Shown: positions 43,528 to 52,484 of the stretch, in pieces
Layout of the letters: each line of letters begins with the position of its first letter
Numbering within the stretch: the stretch's first letter is position 1
Origin: Ruminococcus flavefaciens
GTDB taxonomy: Bacteria > Bacillota > Clostridia > Oscillospirales > Ruminococcaceae
Length of the DNA: 64,000 bases
Direction of reading: 5' to 3'
NCBI RefSeq assembly: GCF_900119075.1
Contig: NZ_FPIP01000004.1
Coordinates: forward strand, 186,001 to 250,000
Translations under genes and position numbers: made by a program
Notes under the pieces: generated by a model
What the model was told of the DNA's origin: nothing
The model's input: the letters and a program-made list of their open reading frames with translations, nothing else
The model's database searches: none

Positions 43528-44502
43528 ATGCAGGAGCCAAAGAGAAAAAAGCTCAGGTTCAGCAGAGTTTTGCTTGCTATGGGCGCTATTGTAATAACAC
43601 TTTCGGGTGCTGATACCCTCAGAAGAAGTCTGGCAAGTCAGCAGCCTTTAAATCTTACAATAAACGGAAACTTCCGTAGTTCCGAAGCACAGGAGGTGAC
43701 TCCCACAGGCAGCAGCCTTTCGCTGGGCACAACCGACGAGAGCACAACTGCTTTTGAGGGTGTAAAGTATCTGGGCTATTCGGAGTACGAGTTATCGAAA
43801 AATGAACTTGCAGAGGGTATACTTGCAATATATACCGAGAGCGCTCCCGCAAAAGAGGATTACAGTAAGGCTATGGTAGATCTGTCGGAGGAGAAGAACG
43901 AATTCTATACCCTTGTTGACGAGAAGGTTGAACTCAACGAGGACGCGGCAGAGGCACTTAACTCCATGATGGAGGATTATGCTAACCAGACAGCTTTGGC
44001 TGATTTTATCGTATACGGAACTACCGATACATATACAGGCGAAGATTCATACTGCCCAAAGGCTTTCAGTGAGTCCAAGGCGGGATACTGCGTAGACCTC
44101 GCATTGAACGCTTACGGCTCTGTGCTGTCATACGACGGATATGACACCGAGGGCTGGATAGTTGAGAACTGCTGGAAGTATGGATTCATAGTAAGATATC
44201 CACAGAATAAAAAGGACAAGACAGGCAATGAATATTGCCCGTGGCATCTCAGATACGTGGGTGAGATACACGCAGCAATAATGGAAAAGAAGCAGATGTG
44301 CCTTGAGGAGTACGTTGATTTCCTCAAGCAGTACACATTTGAAGAGCCATACAGCCTTACATTCAACGATAAGGGATATCAGATATACTCAGTTATCGGA
44401 AACGATGAAAAGTACAAAACGAGAGTACCGATATCGGGTAATTACGAGATTACAGGCGATAATAAGGACGCGTTTATTATCACCGCTTTAAAAAATGAAT
44501 AA
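43528..44502 (+). CDS. VanY/M15B-type peptidase homologue with altered zinc site
   Basis: The 324-residue protein has an N-terminal membrane anchor or signal (about 12-32), a spacer and a C-terminal domain clearly related to VanY D,D-carboxypeptidases: the region WIVENCWKYGFIVRYPQNKK and CPWHLRYVG aligns throughout. The zinc motif SxHxxGxAxD is here SESKAGYCVD, so the first His is Ser; and the EPWH catalytic Glu is Cys (CPWH). It is therefore probably non-catalytic. The start is ambiguous: ATG 43519 is only two bases from GGAGG, so I prefer ATG 43528. Confidence 0.82.
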   Translation: MQEPKRKKLRFSRVLLAMGAIVITLSGADTLRRSLASQQPLNLTINGNFRSSEAQEVTPTGSSLSLGTTDESTTAFEGVKYLGYSEYELSKNELAEGILAIYTESAPAKEDYSKAMVDLSEEKNEFYTLVDEKVELNEDAAEALNSMMEDYANQTALADFIVYGTTDTYTGEDSYCPKAFSESKAGYCVDLALNAYGSVLSYDGYDTEGWIVENCWKYGFIVRYPQNKKDKTGNEYCPWHLRYVGEIHAAIMEKKQMCLEEYVDFLKQYTFEEPYSLTFNDKGYQIYSVIGNDEKYKTRVPISGNYEITGDNKDAFIITALKNE

Positions 44503-44559
44503 AAAGGAGATAAAGGAGCAGCTTTTGCTGCTCCTTTATCTCCTTTTTATTCATTTTTT
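44490..44559 (+). terminator. 33-bp perfect inverted repeat acting as terminator and covering the gene end
   Basis: Arms 44490-44522 and 44527-44559 are perfectly complementary with a TTTT loop, and T7 ends the 3' arm. The 5' arm includes the last codons and stop of the preceding gene. Confidence 0.9.
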
Positions 44560-44596
44560 TGCAGGAATACGCATATTATCCTTTGAGGTGATGAAT

Positions 44597-45736
44597 ATGC
44601 TGAAAAAACTGAGAAATATAGCTGTTATACTGGTTTTTGCGGCGCTTTCGGCGCTTTTTATGGGAGCGAATGCAAAGGAAGAGCCCCAACCGCAGGCGTA
44701 TGTGCTTATGGAGGCTGAGACGCACACGGTCCTGAATGAGCTTAACGCCGATAAACGGCTGAATGCAGGATATCTAACCAAGCTTATGAGCGTACTTCTC
44801 ATAGCAGAGGACATACAGAACGGGGAGTATTCTCTTGCTGACGAGCTTACTGCCTCCGAGAGCGTCACCAATACCAAGGGAGCTGTCATATGGCTCGAAA
44901 GCGGCGATAAGATGTCAGTTGAGGAGCTTCTGAAAAGCGTTATAATCGGAAACGCCAACGACGCTATGACAGTTCTTGCGGAGAAATCCTCGGGAAGTAC
45001 CGAAAGCTTTGTCATGGACATGAACGCAAAGGCTTTTGATTTAGGTCTGCGTGATACGCGGTTTGTCTCGCCCTATGGATATTATTCCGCGGAGGAGTAC
45101 ACGACAGCCCGTGATATGGCGGTTATCTGCTGTGAGCTGGCAAAATATGATTTTCTGACGCCTATGTTTTCAACGTGGCGTGATTTTGTAAAGGGCGGAA
45201 AGACAGAGCTTGTAAGCGAAAACGCTCTTATTCGTACTTACGACCGACATATCGGCTTCAAAGCCTGCCATTCTGATGAAACGGGTTACTGCGCTGCCGA
45301 GGGCGGACGCAATGAAAGCGGCAGTACCTTTGTATCGGTAGTTCTTGGGGCTGAAAATGCGGATATATCTCTCGGGACTGCAAAAAAGCTCGTTCGCAGC
45401 GGCTTCAGCGGCTATAAGGTGGCATTTACAATGTTTCCCGACGAGATGCTTACCCCTGTAAAGGTGAAAAACGGAACTTCTGCGGCTGTGGAGATATACC
45501 TCAATGAGCAGGGAAAGACTGTTGTGCCCAAGGGCTCGGGAGAGCTCCGCGCAAGGGTAGTCATTCCCGAATATCTTACAGCTCCTGTGAAAATTGGTCA
45601 GCCAATCGGCACAGCAGCCTTTTATAACGACGATACGCTTGTATACGAAAGCGAACTGCTGACGAAAAGCGCTGTTCCGAAACTGAGCTATAAATATATT
45701 TTATATAAGCTGTTGGATAAAATGATGGAAAAGTGA
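44597..45736 (+). CDS. DacF/PBP5-like protein with degenerate active site
   Basis: The 379-residue secreted protein has a signal peptide (about 1-26), an S11 peptidase region and a PBP5_C-like end. SxxK is replaced: AGYLTKLM has Tyr where the nucleophilic Ser is expected, though the Lys is kept. SxN reads NAN in IGNANDAM. KTG reads KAC in IGFKACHSDETGYC. It cannot work as a normal serine carboxypeptidase. I chose ATG 44597, six bases after GAGGTG; in-frame starts further upstream lie in the terminator hairpin. A final hydrophobic stretch is weak. Confidence 0.83.
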   Translation: MLKKLRNIAVILVFAALSALFMGANAKEEPQPQAYVLMEAETHTVLNELNADKRLNAGYLTKLMSVLLIAEDIQNGEYSLADELTASESVTNTKGAVIWLESGDKMSVEELLKSVIIGNANDAMTVLAEKSSGSTESFVMDMNAKAFDLGLRDTRFVSPYGYYSAEEYTTARDMAVICCELAKYDFLTPMFSTWRDFVKGGKTELVSENALIRTYDRHIGFKACHSDETGYCAAEGGRNESGSTFVSVVLGAENADISLGTAKKLVRSGFSGYKVAFTMFPDEMLTPVKVKNGTSAAVEIYLNEQGKTVVPKGSGELRARVVIPEYLTAPVKIGQPIGTAAFYNDDTLVYESELLTKSAVPKLSYKYILYKLLDKMMEK

Positions 45737-45786
45737 GGATAGAATTGTTATAAATATACAAATGTTGAAATTGTTACGCAAAGGAC

Positions 45787-45815
45787 TTGAAAAAAATCCA
45801 AAAATATAGTATCAT
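45787..45815 (+). promoter_or_regulatory. sigma-A promoter of pgi
   Basis: TTGAAA (45787-45792), 17 bases, TATCAT (45810-45815). Confidence 0.65.
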
Positions 45816-45870
45816 AAAGATGGTAAATTATATTTGTATGGCTTACCATACATATTGGAGGTAAATTCTA

Positions 45871-47205
45871 ATGTCTTTAAAACTCAACACCAAATACTTG
45901 AAGGACTTCGTCAATGCTGACGAAATGGCTGGTATCAAGGCTCAGGTAGAGGCTGCTGCTCAGTCACTTCACAGCAAGTCAGGTCTCGGCAATGATTTTT
46001 TAGGCTGGGTAGAGCTCCCTACAGCCTATGATAAGGAAGAATTCGCACGTATCAAGGCAGCTGCCGAGAGAATCAAGAAGAATTCAGATATCCTTATCGT
46101 TATCGGTATCGGTGGTTCATATCTTGGCGCAAGAGCAGCTATCGAGCTTCTCAAGTCGCCTCTTTACAACAATATGAAGAAGGACACACCTGATATCTAT
46201 TATGTTGGAAACAGCATCAATCCTGCTTATCTCAACGAGATCATTGCTCTCTGTGAGGGTAAGGACTTCTCTGTAAACGTTATCTCTAAGTCAGGTACGA
46301 CCACAGAGCCCGCTCTTGCTTTCAGAATCTTCAAGAAGATGGTTGAGGATAAATATGGCAAGGAAGAAGCTAAGAACCGTATCTTCGCTACTACAGACAA
46401 GGCAAGAGGAACTCTCAAGAACCTCTCAGACGCTGAGGGCTACGAGACATTCGTTATCCCTGACGATGTAGGAGGACGTTTCTCTGTTCTTACAGCTGTT
46501 GGTCTTCTTCCTATTGCAGTTGCAGGCTGCGATATCGACGCTCTCATGAAGGGCGCTGCCAAGGCACAGGCTGACTTCTGCGCAGATTTCGACAATAACG
46601 ATTGCTATAAGTACGCTGCACTCAGAAATATCCTTTACAGAAAGGGCAAGTCAGTAGAAATGCTGGTTTCCTACGATCCAAGCTTCGTAATGATGTCTGA
46701 GTGGTACAAGCAGCTCTTCGGCGAGAGCGAAGGCAAGGACAACAAGGGCATATTCCCGTCAGCAGCTGTTTTCTCAACAGACCTTCACTCAATGGGACAG
46801 TATATCCAGGACGGTGCAAGAATTCTCTTCGAGACAGTTGTTGACATCAAGAAGCCCAAGACTGATCTCTTCCTCGAGCCCGACGCTGAGAACCTTGACG
46901 GTCTCAACTTCCTCACAAACCAGAATATGTCAGTAGTAAACAGAAAGGCTTTCGAGGGTACTGTTCTCGCTCATACAGAGGGCGGAGTTCCTAACATCAT
47001 TCTCGAGCTTGACGATACTACAGAGGAAAATGTAGGCTACATGATCTATTTCTTCGAGAAGGCTTGCGCTATCTCAGGCTATGTTCTCGGTGTTAATCCT
47101 TTCAACCAGCCAGGCGTTGAAAGCTACAAGTCCAATATGTTCGCTCTTCTCGGCAAGCCGGGTTATGAGGGCGCAAAGGCAGCTCTTGAAGCTAAGCTCG
47201 GCTGA
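45871..47205 (+). CDS. pgi: glucose-6-phosphate isomerase
   Basis: The 444-residue protein is of the bacterial short type. It has [34 protein letters not shown], the [17 protein letters not shown] signature and the C-terminal [14 protein letters not shown] with the conserved Lys. It interconverts glucose-6-phosphate and fructose-6-phosphate. GGAGG stands before the ATG. Codon use is strongly biased (for example CTC and AAG rich), as expected of a highly expressed gene. Confidence 0.97.
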   Translation: MSLKLNTKYLKDFVNADEMAGIKAQVEAAAQSLHSKSGLGNDFLGWVELPTAYDKEEFARIKAAAERIKKNSDILIVIGIGGSYLGARAAIELLKSPLYNNMKKDTPDIYYVGNSINPAYLNEIIALCEGKDFSVNVISKSGTTTEPALAFRIFKKMVEDKYGKEEAKNRIFATTDKARGTLKNLSDAEGYETFVIPDDVGGRFSVLTAVGLLPIAVAGCDIDALMKGAAKAQADFCADFDNNDCYKYAALRNILYRKGKSVEMLVSYDPSFVMMSEWYKQLFGESEGKDNKGIFPSAAVFSTDLHSMGQYIQDGARILFETVVDIKKPKTDLFLEPDAENLDGLNFLTNQNMSVVNRKAFEGTVLAHTEGGVPNIILELDDTTEENVGYMIYFFEKACAISGYVLGVNPFNQPGVESYKSNMFALLGKPGYEGAKAALEAKLG

Positions 47206-47275
47206 TCGCTGTGTTTAGTTCATAATACAAAATATAATACGTCACAAATGCCGCAAGGCACGGAAGGAGTAAATT

Positions 47276-47683
47276 ATGATTAAACTTATTACAGGTAAAA
47301 AAGGCACAGGTAAAACAAAGATACTTATCGACCAGATCAACGAAGCTGTAAAGTCAACAAACGGCAACCTCGTTTGCATCGAAAAGGGCGATAACATCAG
47401 ACGTTCTATCAGCTTCAGAGTTAGATGGTGCGATACAGAGAGCTTTGCTATTGAGGGTACAGACGCTTTCTATGGCTTCGTAGCAGGTATGCTCGCAGGC
47501 AACTACGATATCAAGGACGTTTTTGTTGACGGTATCCTCAAGATCGTAGGCAGAGATTACGACGCTCTCGGCAATCTCTTTGAGAAGCTCGACAAGCTCA
47601 CAGGCGAAGAGGCTACTATCGTATTTACAGTTTCAGCTGACGATTCTGAGCTTCCTGAGAGCGTAAAGCAGTTCATCAAGTAA
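47276..47683 (+). CDS. small P-loop protein of unknown function
   Basis: The 135-residue protein starts with a Walker A motif, GKKGTGKTK (residues 7-15). A Walker B-like KDVFVDGILKIV stretch lies near 81-92. It is too short for a complete ATPase of a known class; similar small proteins in Clostridia carry names such as 'twitching motility protein PilT' without evidence. AAGGAG lies before the ATG. It follows pgi by 70 bases and shares its biased codon use. Confidence 0.75.
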   Translation: MIKLITGKKGTGKTKILIDQINEAVKSTNGNLVCIEKGDNIRRSISFRVRWCDTESFAIEGTDAFYGFVAGMLAGNYDIKDVFVDGILKIVGRDYDALGNLFEKLDKLTGEEATIVFTVSADDSELPESVKQFIK

Positions 47684-47719
47684 TTCTGCGGAAAAATTTG
47701 AAATTTTTACACCGAAGTA

Positions 47720-47748
47720 TTGACAGATAAAGTCAATTGGTGTATAAT
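47720..47748 (+). promoter_or_regulatory. perfect sigma-A promoter of yceD-rpmF
   Basis: TTGACA (47720-47725), 17 bases, TATAAT (47743-47748), 30 bases before the start of the DUF177 gene. Confidence 0.85.
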
Positions 47749-47778
47749 ATATCTTATAGTGCTCTGAAGGATTGTTGT

Positions 47779-48228
47779 ATGAAGATCAATTTAAAGCAGA
47801 TATTCAATATTGTCGGAGAGAAAAAAGATTTCTCCTATGAGATAGCTCCAGAAGAATTCGGTGATATCAAAGGATTTTCATTCGGTTCCGATGTTAGTCT
47901 CAGCGGAAAGCTCTATAACAGGGCAGGCGTAGTCTATCTTGATTATACTGCCGTATTCAAGCTTCTTCACACCTGCGACAGGTGTCTGAAAGAGTTTTCC
48001 AGAGAATATGATCTTTCCTTTGACCATATTGTTGTTCCTTCCGTCAGCAACGATGATAACGATGATTATATCGTGGCAGACGGCGAGAGCATTGAATTGA
48101 ATGAAGTTGCGCTGAATGATATTCTCCTCAGTCTGCCGACTAAGGTGCTTTGCAGGGAAGACTGCAAGGGACTGTGCATGGTCTGCGGCTGTGACCTGAA
48201 TGAGTCTCAGTGCGATCATCTTAATTAA
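47779..48228 (+). CDS. YceD/DUF177 family protein
   Basis: The 149-residue protein belongs to the DUF177 (YceD) family, almost always encoded just before rpmF, as here. The family's Cys are visible: CDRC near residue 76 and a C-terminal CxxxCxGxCxxCG-type cluster (LCREDCKGLCMVCGCDL). Plant and bacterial members are linked to 23S rRNA processing. ATG 47779 has GAAGGA seven bases upstream; the longer frame begins in the promoter and is rejected. Confidence 0.92.
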   Translation: MKINLKQIFNIVGEKKDFSYEIAPEEFGDIKGFSFGSDVSLSGKLYNRAGVVYLDYTAVFKLLHTCDRCLKEFSREYDLSFDHIVVPSVSNDDNDDYIVADGESIELNEVALNDILLSLPTKVLCREDCKGLCMVCGCDLNESQCDHLN

Positions 48229-48262
48229 TCTGAGCCGTGAGGCTCTGTAAGGAGGTGCCACA

Positions 48263-48448
48263 ATGGCTGTACCAAAGAGAAAAACTTCTAAGGCAAGACG
48301 CGACAAGAGACGTTCTGCTGTTTGGAAGCTCGAAGCTCCTGCAATGTCCAAGTGTGACAACTGCGGCGCATATAAGGCTCCCCATAAGGTCTGCAAAAAC
48401 TGCGGATTCTATAAGGGCGTTGAGGTCCTTAAGATCGACGCTGAATAA
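48263..48448 (+). CDS. rpmF: 50S ribosomal protein L32
   Basis: The 61-residue protein has the L32 start [18 protein letters not shown] and an intact zinc ribbon (CDNC near 31-34 and CKNC near 44-47). Loss of these Cys is the hallmark of the zinc-independent form, so this is the zinc-binding type. It is co-transcribed with the DUF177 gene and ends before a terminator. Confidence 0.97.
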   Translation: MAVPKRKTSKARRDKRRSAVWKLEAPAMSKCDNCGAYKAPHKVCKNCGFYKGVEVLKIDAE

Positions 48449-48480
48449 TCGGCTTGATCCGATAAAAGAGAAGGAGAGGA

Positions 48481-48504
48481 GGAGAGAATCCTTCTCTCCT
48501 TTTT
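48481..48504 (+). terminator. terminator of yceD-rpmF
   Basis: GGAGAGAA (48481-48488) pairs with TTCTCTCC (48492-48499), then TTTTT. Confidence 0.85.
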
Positions 48505-48640
48505 AAGTATCTGATTTTTGCAATAACAGACCGCTTTGCAGGCTTATGCCAAAACGTATTATCGAAGAATTTCAGCAGATATTCCTCGAAAATACTGCGC
48601 TTCAGAGCTGAATAACGTGTATCAGCTCGTAGGGGGGAAT

Positions 48641-49411
48641 ATGGAAAAGAGCAGACTTAAAGTCATAAACCGCGACGTGATAAAGTATATCATCATATTT
48701 TTCATGTTCTGGGGACATCTTTTCGCATGGCTGAGCGTTGGTGATACGCCGCCTGACGGACTTTTTGCCGATTGTCCCTTTTGGCAGAGAATTTTCATTC
48801 GGCTTAGTCTGATGACTCCGCCTGTAATGTTCTTTTTCATTGCCGACGGCTACAAATACACTCGCTCTGTTAAGAAATACGCACAGAGGCTTTTTATTTT
48901 TGCCTGTATAACGCAGGTCCCGTTCACTCTTTTGTGGGGACCTATAACAGGCTGGTGGGGCGCGAACATCATGTTCACCCTGTTTTTCAGCCTGCTTGCT
49001 TTATGTGCATGGGAGAGCCATTTCAAGCTCTGGCAGCGTATCGCCCTTATAGTGCTTATATGCGGCGTTACTACAGCTCTTGTGTCCGAGTGGTTCATAT
49101 TCGGACCGCTTATAGTGCTGGGGCTCCATATCTTCCGTGAAAAGCCGAAGGCAAGGCTGATATGGTATGCCTGCGTCTGGGCAGTATATATCCTCGTATC
49201 GGATATACCGCTGTATTTTGAGGGATTCTCGCTTATAAAGCTTGAATCGACAGCTATGCATATATTCGATTTTGCGGCGGCATATGCCCTTATGACAGTG
49301 TTCTACAACGGCAGAAAGGGAAGATTCCCTAAGTTTTCAAAGTGGTTTTTCTATATATTCTATCCTGCCCATTTATGGCTGGCAGTGATACTCAGACTTG
49401 TTTTGAAGTAA
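48641..49411 (+). CDS. TraX-like membrane protein
   Basis: The 256-residue protein has about eight membrane helices. The start (NRDVIKYIIIFFMFWGHLFA) and the PAHLWLAVI end match the TraX family, named for the F-pilin acetylase but widespread in Firmicutes as presumed acyltransferases. His in WGH and PAH are conserved in the family. I chose ATG 48641, three bases after AGGGGGG. The substrate is unknown. Confidence 0.85.
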   Translation: MEKSRLKVINRDVIKYIIIFFMFWGHLFAWLSVGDTPPDGLFADCPFWQRIFIRLSLMTPPVMFFFIADGYKYTRSVKKYAQRLFIFACITQVPFTLLWGPITGWWGANIMFTLFFSLLALCAWESHFKLWQRIALIVLICGVTTALVSEWFIFGPLIVLGLHIFREKPKARLIWYACVWAVYILVSDIPLYFEGFSLIKLESTAMHIFDFAAAYALMTVFYNGRKGRFPKFSKWFFYIFYPAHLWLAVILRLVLK

Positions 49412-49433
49412 AGAGAGAAAGGAGAGCAATACA

Positions 49434-50762
49434 ATGTCATTACCGATAGTTGCAGTTGTTGGACGTCCTAATGTAGGAAAGTCCACACTTTTCAACAAGC
49501 TTATCGGACAGCGCTTGTCTATCGTAGAGGATACCCCCGGCGTTACACGCGACCGTATCTATTCTAAGTGCGAGTGGCGCGGCAAGGAGTTCATGGTGGT
49601 GGATACAGGCGGTATCGAGCCCGAAAGCAATGATGTTATCCTTGCGCAGATGAGAAGACAGTCGGAGCTTGCTATCGAAAAGGCTGACGTTATCGTGTTT
49701 GTAACGGATATCAAATGCGGAGTTACCGCTGACGACTATGCCGTGGCACAAATGCTCCTTAAAAGCGGCAAGCCCATAGTTCTTGCTGTAAATAAAGTTG
49801 ATAATCTCGGAGATCCTCCGCTGGAGCTCTACGAGTTCTATAATCTGGGACTTGGCGATCCATATCCAATATCCTCTGTTCACGGTCACGGCACAGGCGA
49901 TATGCTGGACAAGGTGTATGAGAGCCTGCCTGACGGTGAGGAGACTGACTACGGCGAGGATCATATCAAGGTCGCCGTTATCGGTAAGCCAAACGCAGGA
50001 AAGTCCTCGCTTATCAACAAGATAGCAGGCGAGGAGCGTGTTATCGTTTCCGATATTGCAGGAACTACCCGTGATTCAACGGATACCGTTATCAATAACG
50101 AGTACGGCAATTTCGTATTCATTGATACCGCAGGTATCCGCAAGAAGTCAAAGGTCACAGAAAAAGTCGAGCACTACAGCGTACTCCGTGCTTATATGGC
50201 TGTTGACCGTGCTGACGTGTGCGTAATTATGCTTGACGCAGCCGAGGGCTTTACAGAGCAGGATTCTAAGGTCGCAGGCTATGCTCATGAGCAGGGAAAA
50301 GCCTGTGTCGTAGCTGTAAACAAGTGGGACCTCATAGAAAAGGACGACAAGACCATGCAGGAGTACAGAACTAAGCTGGAAAATGATTTCAGCTTTATGT
50401 CATACGTACCCTTTGTGTTCATATCTGCTAAGACAGGACAGCGTATCAACAAGCTCTATGAGCTCATCAAGTACGTTTATGAGCAGAACAGCATGAGAAT
50501 ATCAACGGGTATGCTCAACGACGTCCTTGCATACGCTACCACAAGAGTTCAGCCTCCGTCGGACAAGGGCAGAAGACTGAAGATATACTATATGACACAG
50601 CCCTCTACAAAGCCTCCGACCTTTGTTACCTTTGTAAACAGGGCAGACCTTTTCCACTTCTCATACAGAAGATATATTGAAAATCAAATACGCTCAACAT
50701 TCGGACTTGAGGGAACTCCTGTTCGCTTTATAGTCCGTGAGAGGGGAGGAAATGATAAATAA
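49434..50762 (+). CDS. der: ribosome assembly GTPase Der (EngA)
   Basis: The 442-residue protein has two tandem GTPase domains: GRPNVGKST (10-18) with DTPGVTRDR, and GKPNAGKSS (about 184-192) with DIAGTTRDS and NKWD. A C-terminal KH-like domain ends it. It acts in 50S subunit assembly. The stop overlaps the plsY start by one base. Confidence 0.97.
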   Translation: MSLPIVAVVGRPNVGKSTLFNKLIGQRLSIVEDTPGVTRDRIYSKCEWRGKEFMVVDTGGIEPESNDVILAQMRRQSELAIEKADVIVFVTDIKCGVTADDYAVAQMLLKSGKPIVLAVNKVDNLGDPPLELYEFYNLGLGDPYPISSVHGHGTGDMLDKVYESLPDGEETDYGEDHIKVAVIGKPNAGKSSLINKIAGEERVIVSDIAGTTRDSTDTVINNEYGNFVFIDTAGIRKKSKVTEKVEHYSVLRAYMAVDRADVCVIMLDAAEGFTEQDSKVAGYAHEQGKACVVAVNKWDLIEKDDKTMQEYRTKLENDFSFMSYVPFVFISAKTGQRINKLYELIKYVYEQNSMRISTGMLNDVLAYATTRVQPPSDKGRRLKIYYMTQPSTKPPTFVTFVNRADLFHFSYRRYIENQIRSTFGLEGTPVRFIVRERGGNDK

Positions 50763-51442
50763 TGAAGGTGTTTTTCTCAATTATCGTCGCCGCAGGTCTT
50801 GGATATTTCCTCGGCAGTATAAATTTCTCTATCATCGTCGTAAGAATGATGACTGGCAGAGATATCCGCGATATGGGCAGTAAAAATGCAGGACTTACCA
50901 ATACTCTCAGATGTGCAGGCAAGCCCAGCGCGCTTCTTACTCTCATAGGAGACCTCTTAAAAGGCGTAGTGGCAGTATTCCTTGCAAGAGGCTTCTGTCA
51001 TCTTCTCCATGCAGGAATGCTCCCGGGCAATGATACACACTATATCGGCTATATAGCAGGCTTATTTGCAATAATAGGTCATGTTTTCCCGATATATTAC
51101 GGATTCAAGGGCGGAAAGGGCGTACTTGTGGGGGCGGCTTCGTTTTTAGCTGTTGACTACAAGGTATTCCTTGCACTTCTGGCTATTTTCGTTGTGATAC
51201 TTGCAATTTCCAAGTATGTTTCGCTTGCTTCAATAATTTCGACAGCATACTGCCCGCTTGCAACACTGCTGATGTCATGGATAGTTGACGGCTATTCATT
51301 CGGAAGAAGCTGTCTGTATATGCTTCTTTCACTGCCAATGGCGGCAATGGTCATATTCATGCACCGTTCAAATATCCAGAGACTTATTGACGGAAATGAG
51401 AATAAATTCACATTCAACACCATAGATATAGGCAGAGAATGA
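50762..51442 (+). CDS. plsY: acyl-phosphate:glycerol-3-phosphate acyltransferase
   Basis: The 226-residue membrane protein has the PlsY motifs GSINFS (about 18-23), SKNAGLTNTLR (normally GSGNxGATN-like) and GHVFPIYYGFKGGKGV. It makes lysophosphatidic acid from acyl-phosphate and glycerol-3-phosphate. The order der-plsY-gpsA is a common Firmicute arrangement, the next gene providing glycerol-3-phosphate. Confidence 0.93.
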   Translation: MKVFFSIIVAAGLGYFLGSINFSIIVVRMMTGRDIRDMGSKNAGLTNTLRCAGKPSALLTLIGDLLKGVVAVFLARGFCHLLHAGMLPGNDTHYIGYIAGLFAIIGHVFPIYYGFKGGKGVLVGAASFLAVDYKVFLALLAIFVVILAISKYVSLASIISTAYCPLATLLMSWIVDGYSFGRSCLYMLLSLPMAAMVIFMHRSNIQRLIDGNENKFTFNTIDIGRE

Positions 51443-51465
51443 TTTATCGTAAGGAGTGATCTTCT

Positions 51466-52458
51466 ATGGCAAAAATAGTTATACTCGGTTCGGGCGGTTT
51501 CGGTCTTGCACTGGCAATAATGGCTGAACACTGCGGAAAACATGATGTTACAGTATGGTCGAAGTTCCAGTCGGAAATAGATGATATCCGCTCTCACGGC
51601 GAACATGTTCAGAAGCTCCCGGGAGTACCTATCTCCGAGAGTATTGCCCTTACAAGCGATATCTCCTGTATAAAGGGCTGTGATATGCTTGTATTCGGTA
51701 TCCCGTCATCATTTGTGCGCAGCGTAGCCAAGGAGGCTGCTCCCTACTGTGACGACCATATGGTCATCGTCAATACAGGTAAAGGACTTGAAGAGGGAAG
51801 CCTTAAAACTCTCAGCGAAGTAATACGTGAGGAGATACCAACCCCAAAAATGGTAGTTCTCTCAGGACCGTCTCATGCTGAGGAGGTCGCAAGATGTGTT
51901 CCCACAACTGTAGTTGCTGCTTCTGAGAATCATGACGCTGCCGAGTACGTTCAGCGTGAATTCGGCAATAACTTCATGAGAATATATCTTAATGACGATG
52001 TAAAGGGCTGCGAGATAGGCGGAGCTCTCAAAAATATCATTGCTCTCTGCGTTGGCATATGCGACGGTCTGGGCTACGGCGACAACACAAAGGCTGCCCT
52101 TATGACCAGAGGCATACACGAGATAGCACGTCTCGGAAAAGCCGCAGGCGCTGAGCCTATAACCTTCAGCGGACTTACAGGCATTGGCGACCTTATCGTT
52201 ACCTGTACGAGTATGCACAGCCGCAACAGACGCGCAGGCATACTTATCGGTCAGGGAGTTTCTCCCGAGGAGGCTGTTGAGCGCGTAGGCACTGTTGAGG
52301 GCTATTTCTGCTGCAAGGCTGCTTACGACCTTTCAAGACGCCTTGGAGTTGAGCTGCCTATCACAGAGCAGCTTAATGAAGTGCTTTTCAACGGCGGAGA
52401 TGTCAGACACGCACTGGGCGCACTTATGAACCGTCCACAGATCTACGAAGAAATATAA
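51466..52458 (+). CDS. gpsA: glycerol-3-phosphate dehydrogenase [NAD(P)+]
   Basis: The 330-residue enzyme makes glycerol-3-phosphate from dihydroxyacetone phosphate. It has ILGSGGFGLALAIMA (4-18; the usual GSGxxGTA fold with Phe-Gly), VLSGPSHAEEVA and the catalytic GALKNIIALCVGICDGLGYG region. AAGGAG precedes the ATG. It supplies the substrate of PlsY. Confidence 0.96.
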   Translation: MAKIVILGSGGFGLALAIMAEHCGKHDVTVWSKFQSEIDDIRSHGEHVQKLPGVPISESIALTSDISCIKGCDMLVFGIPSSFVRSVAKEAAPYCDDHMVIVNTGKGLEEGSLKTLSEVIREEIPTPKMVVLSGPSHAEEVARCVPTTVVAASENHDAAEYVQREFGNNFMRIYLNDDVKGCEIGGALKNIIALCVGICDGLGYGDNTKAALMTRGIHEIARLGKAAGAEPITFSGLTGIGDLIVTCTSMHSRNRRAGILIGQGVSPEEAVERVGTVEGYFCCKAAYDLSRRLGVELPITEQLNEVLFNGGDVRHALGALMNRPQIYEEI

Positions 52459-52484
52459 GCTACACTATTACGAGGTGAATCAAA

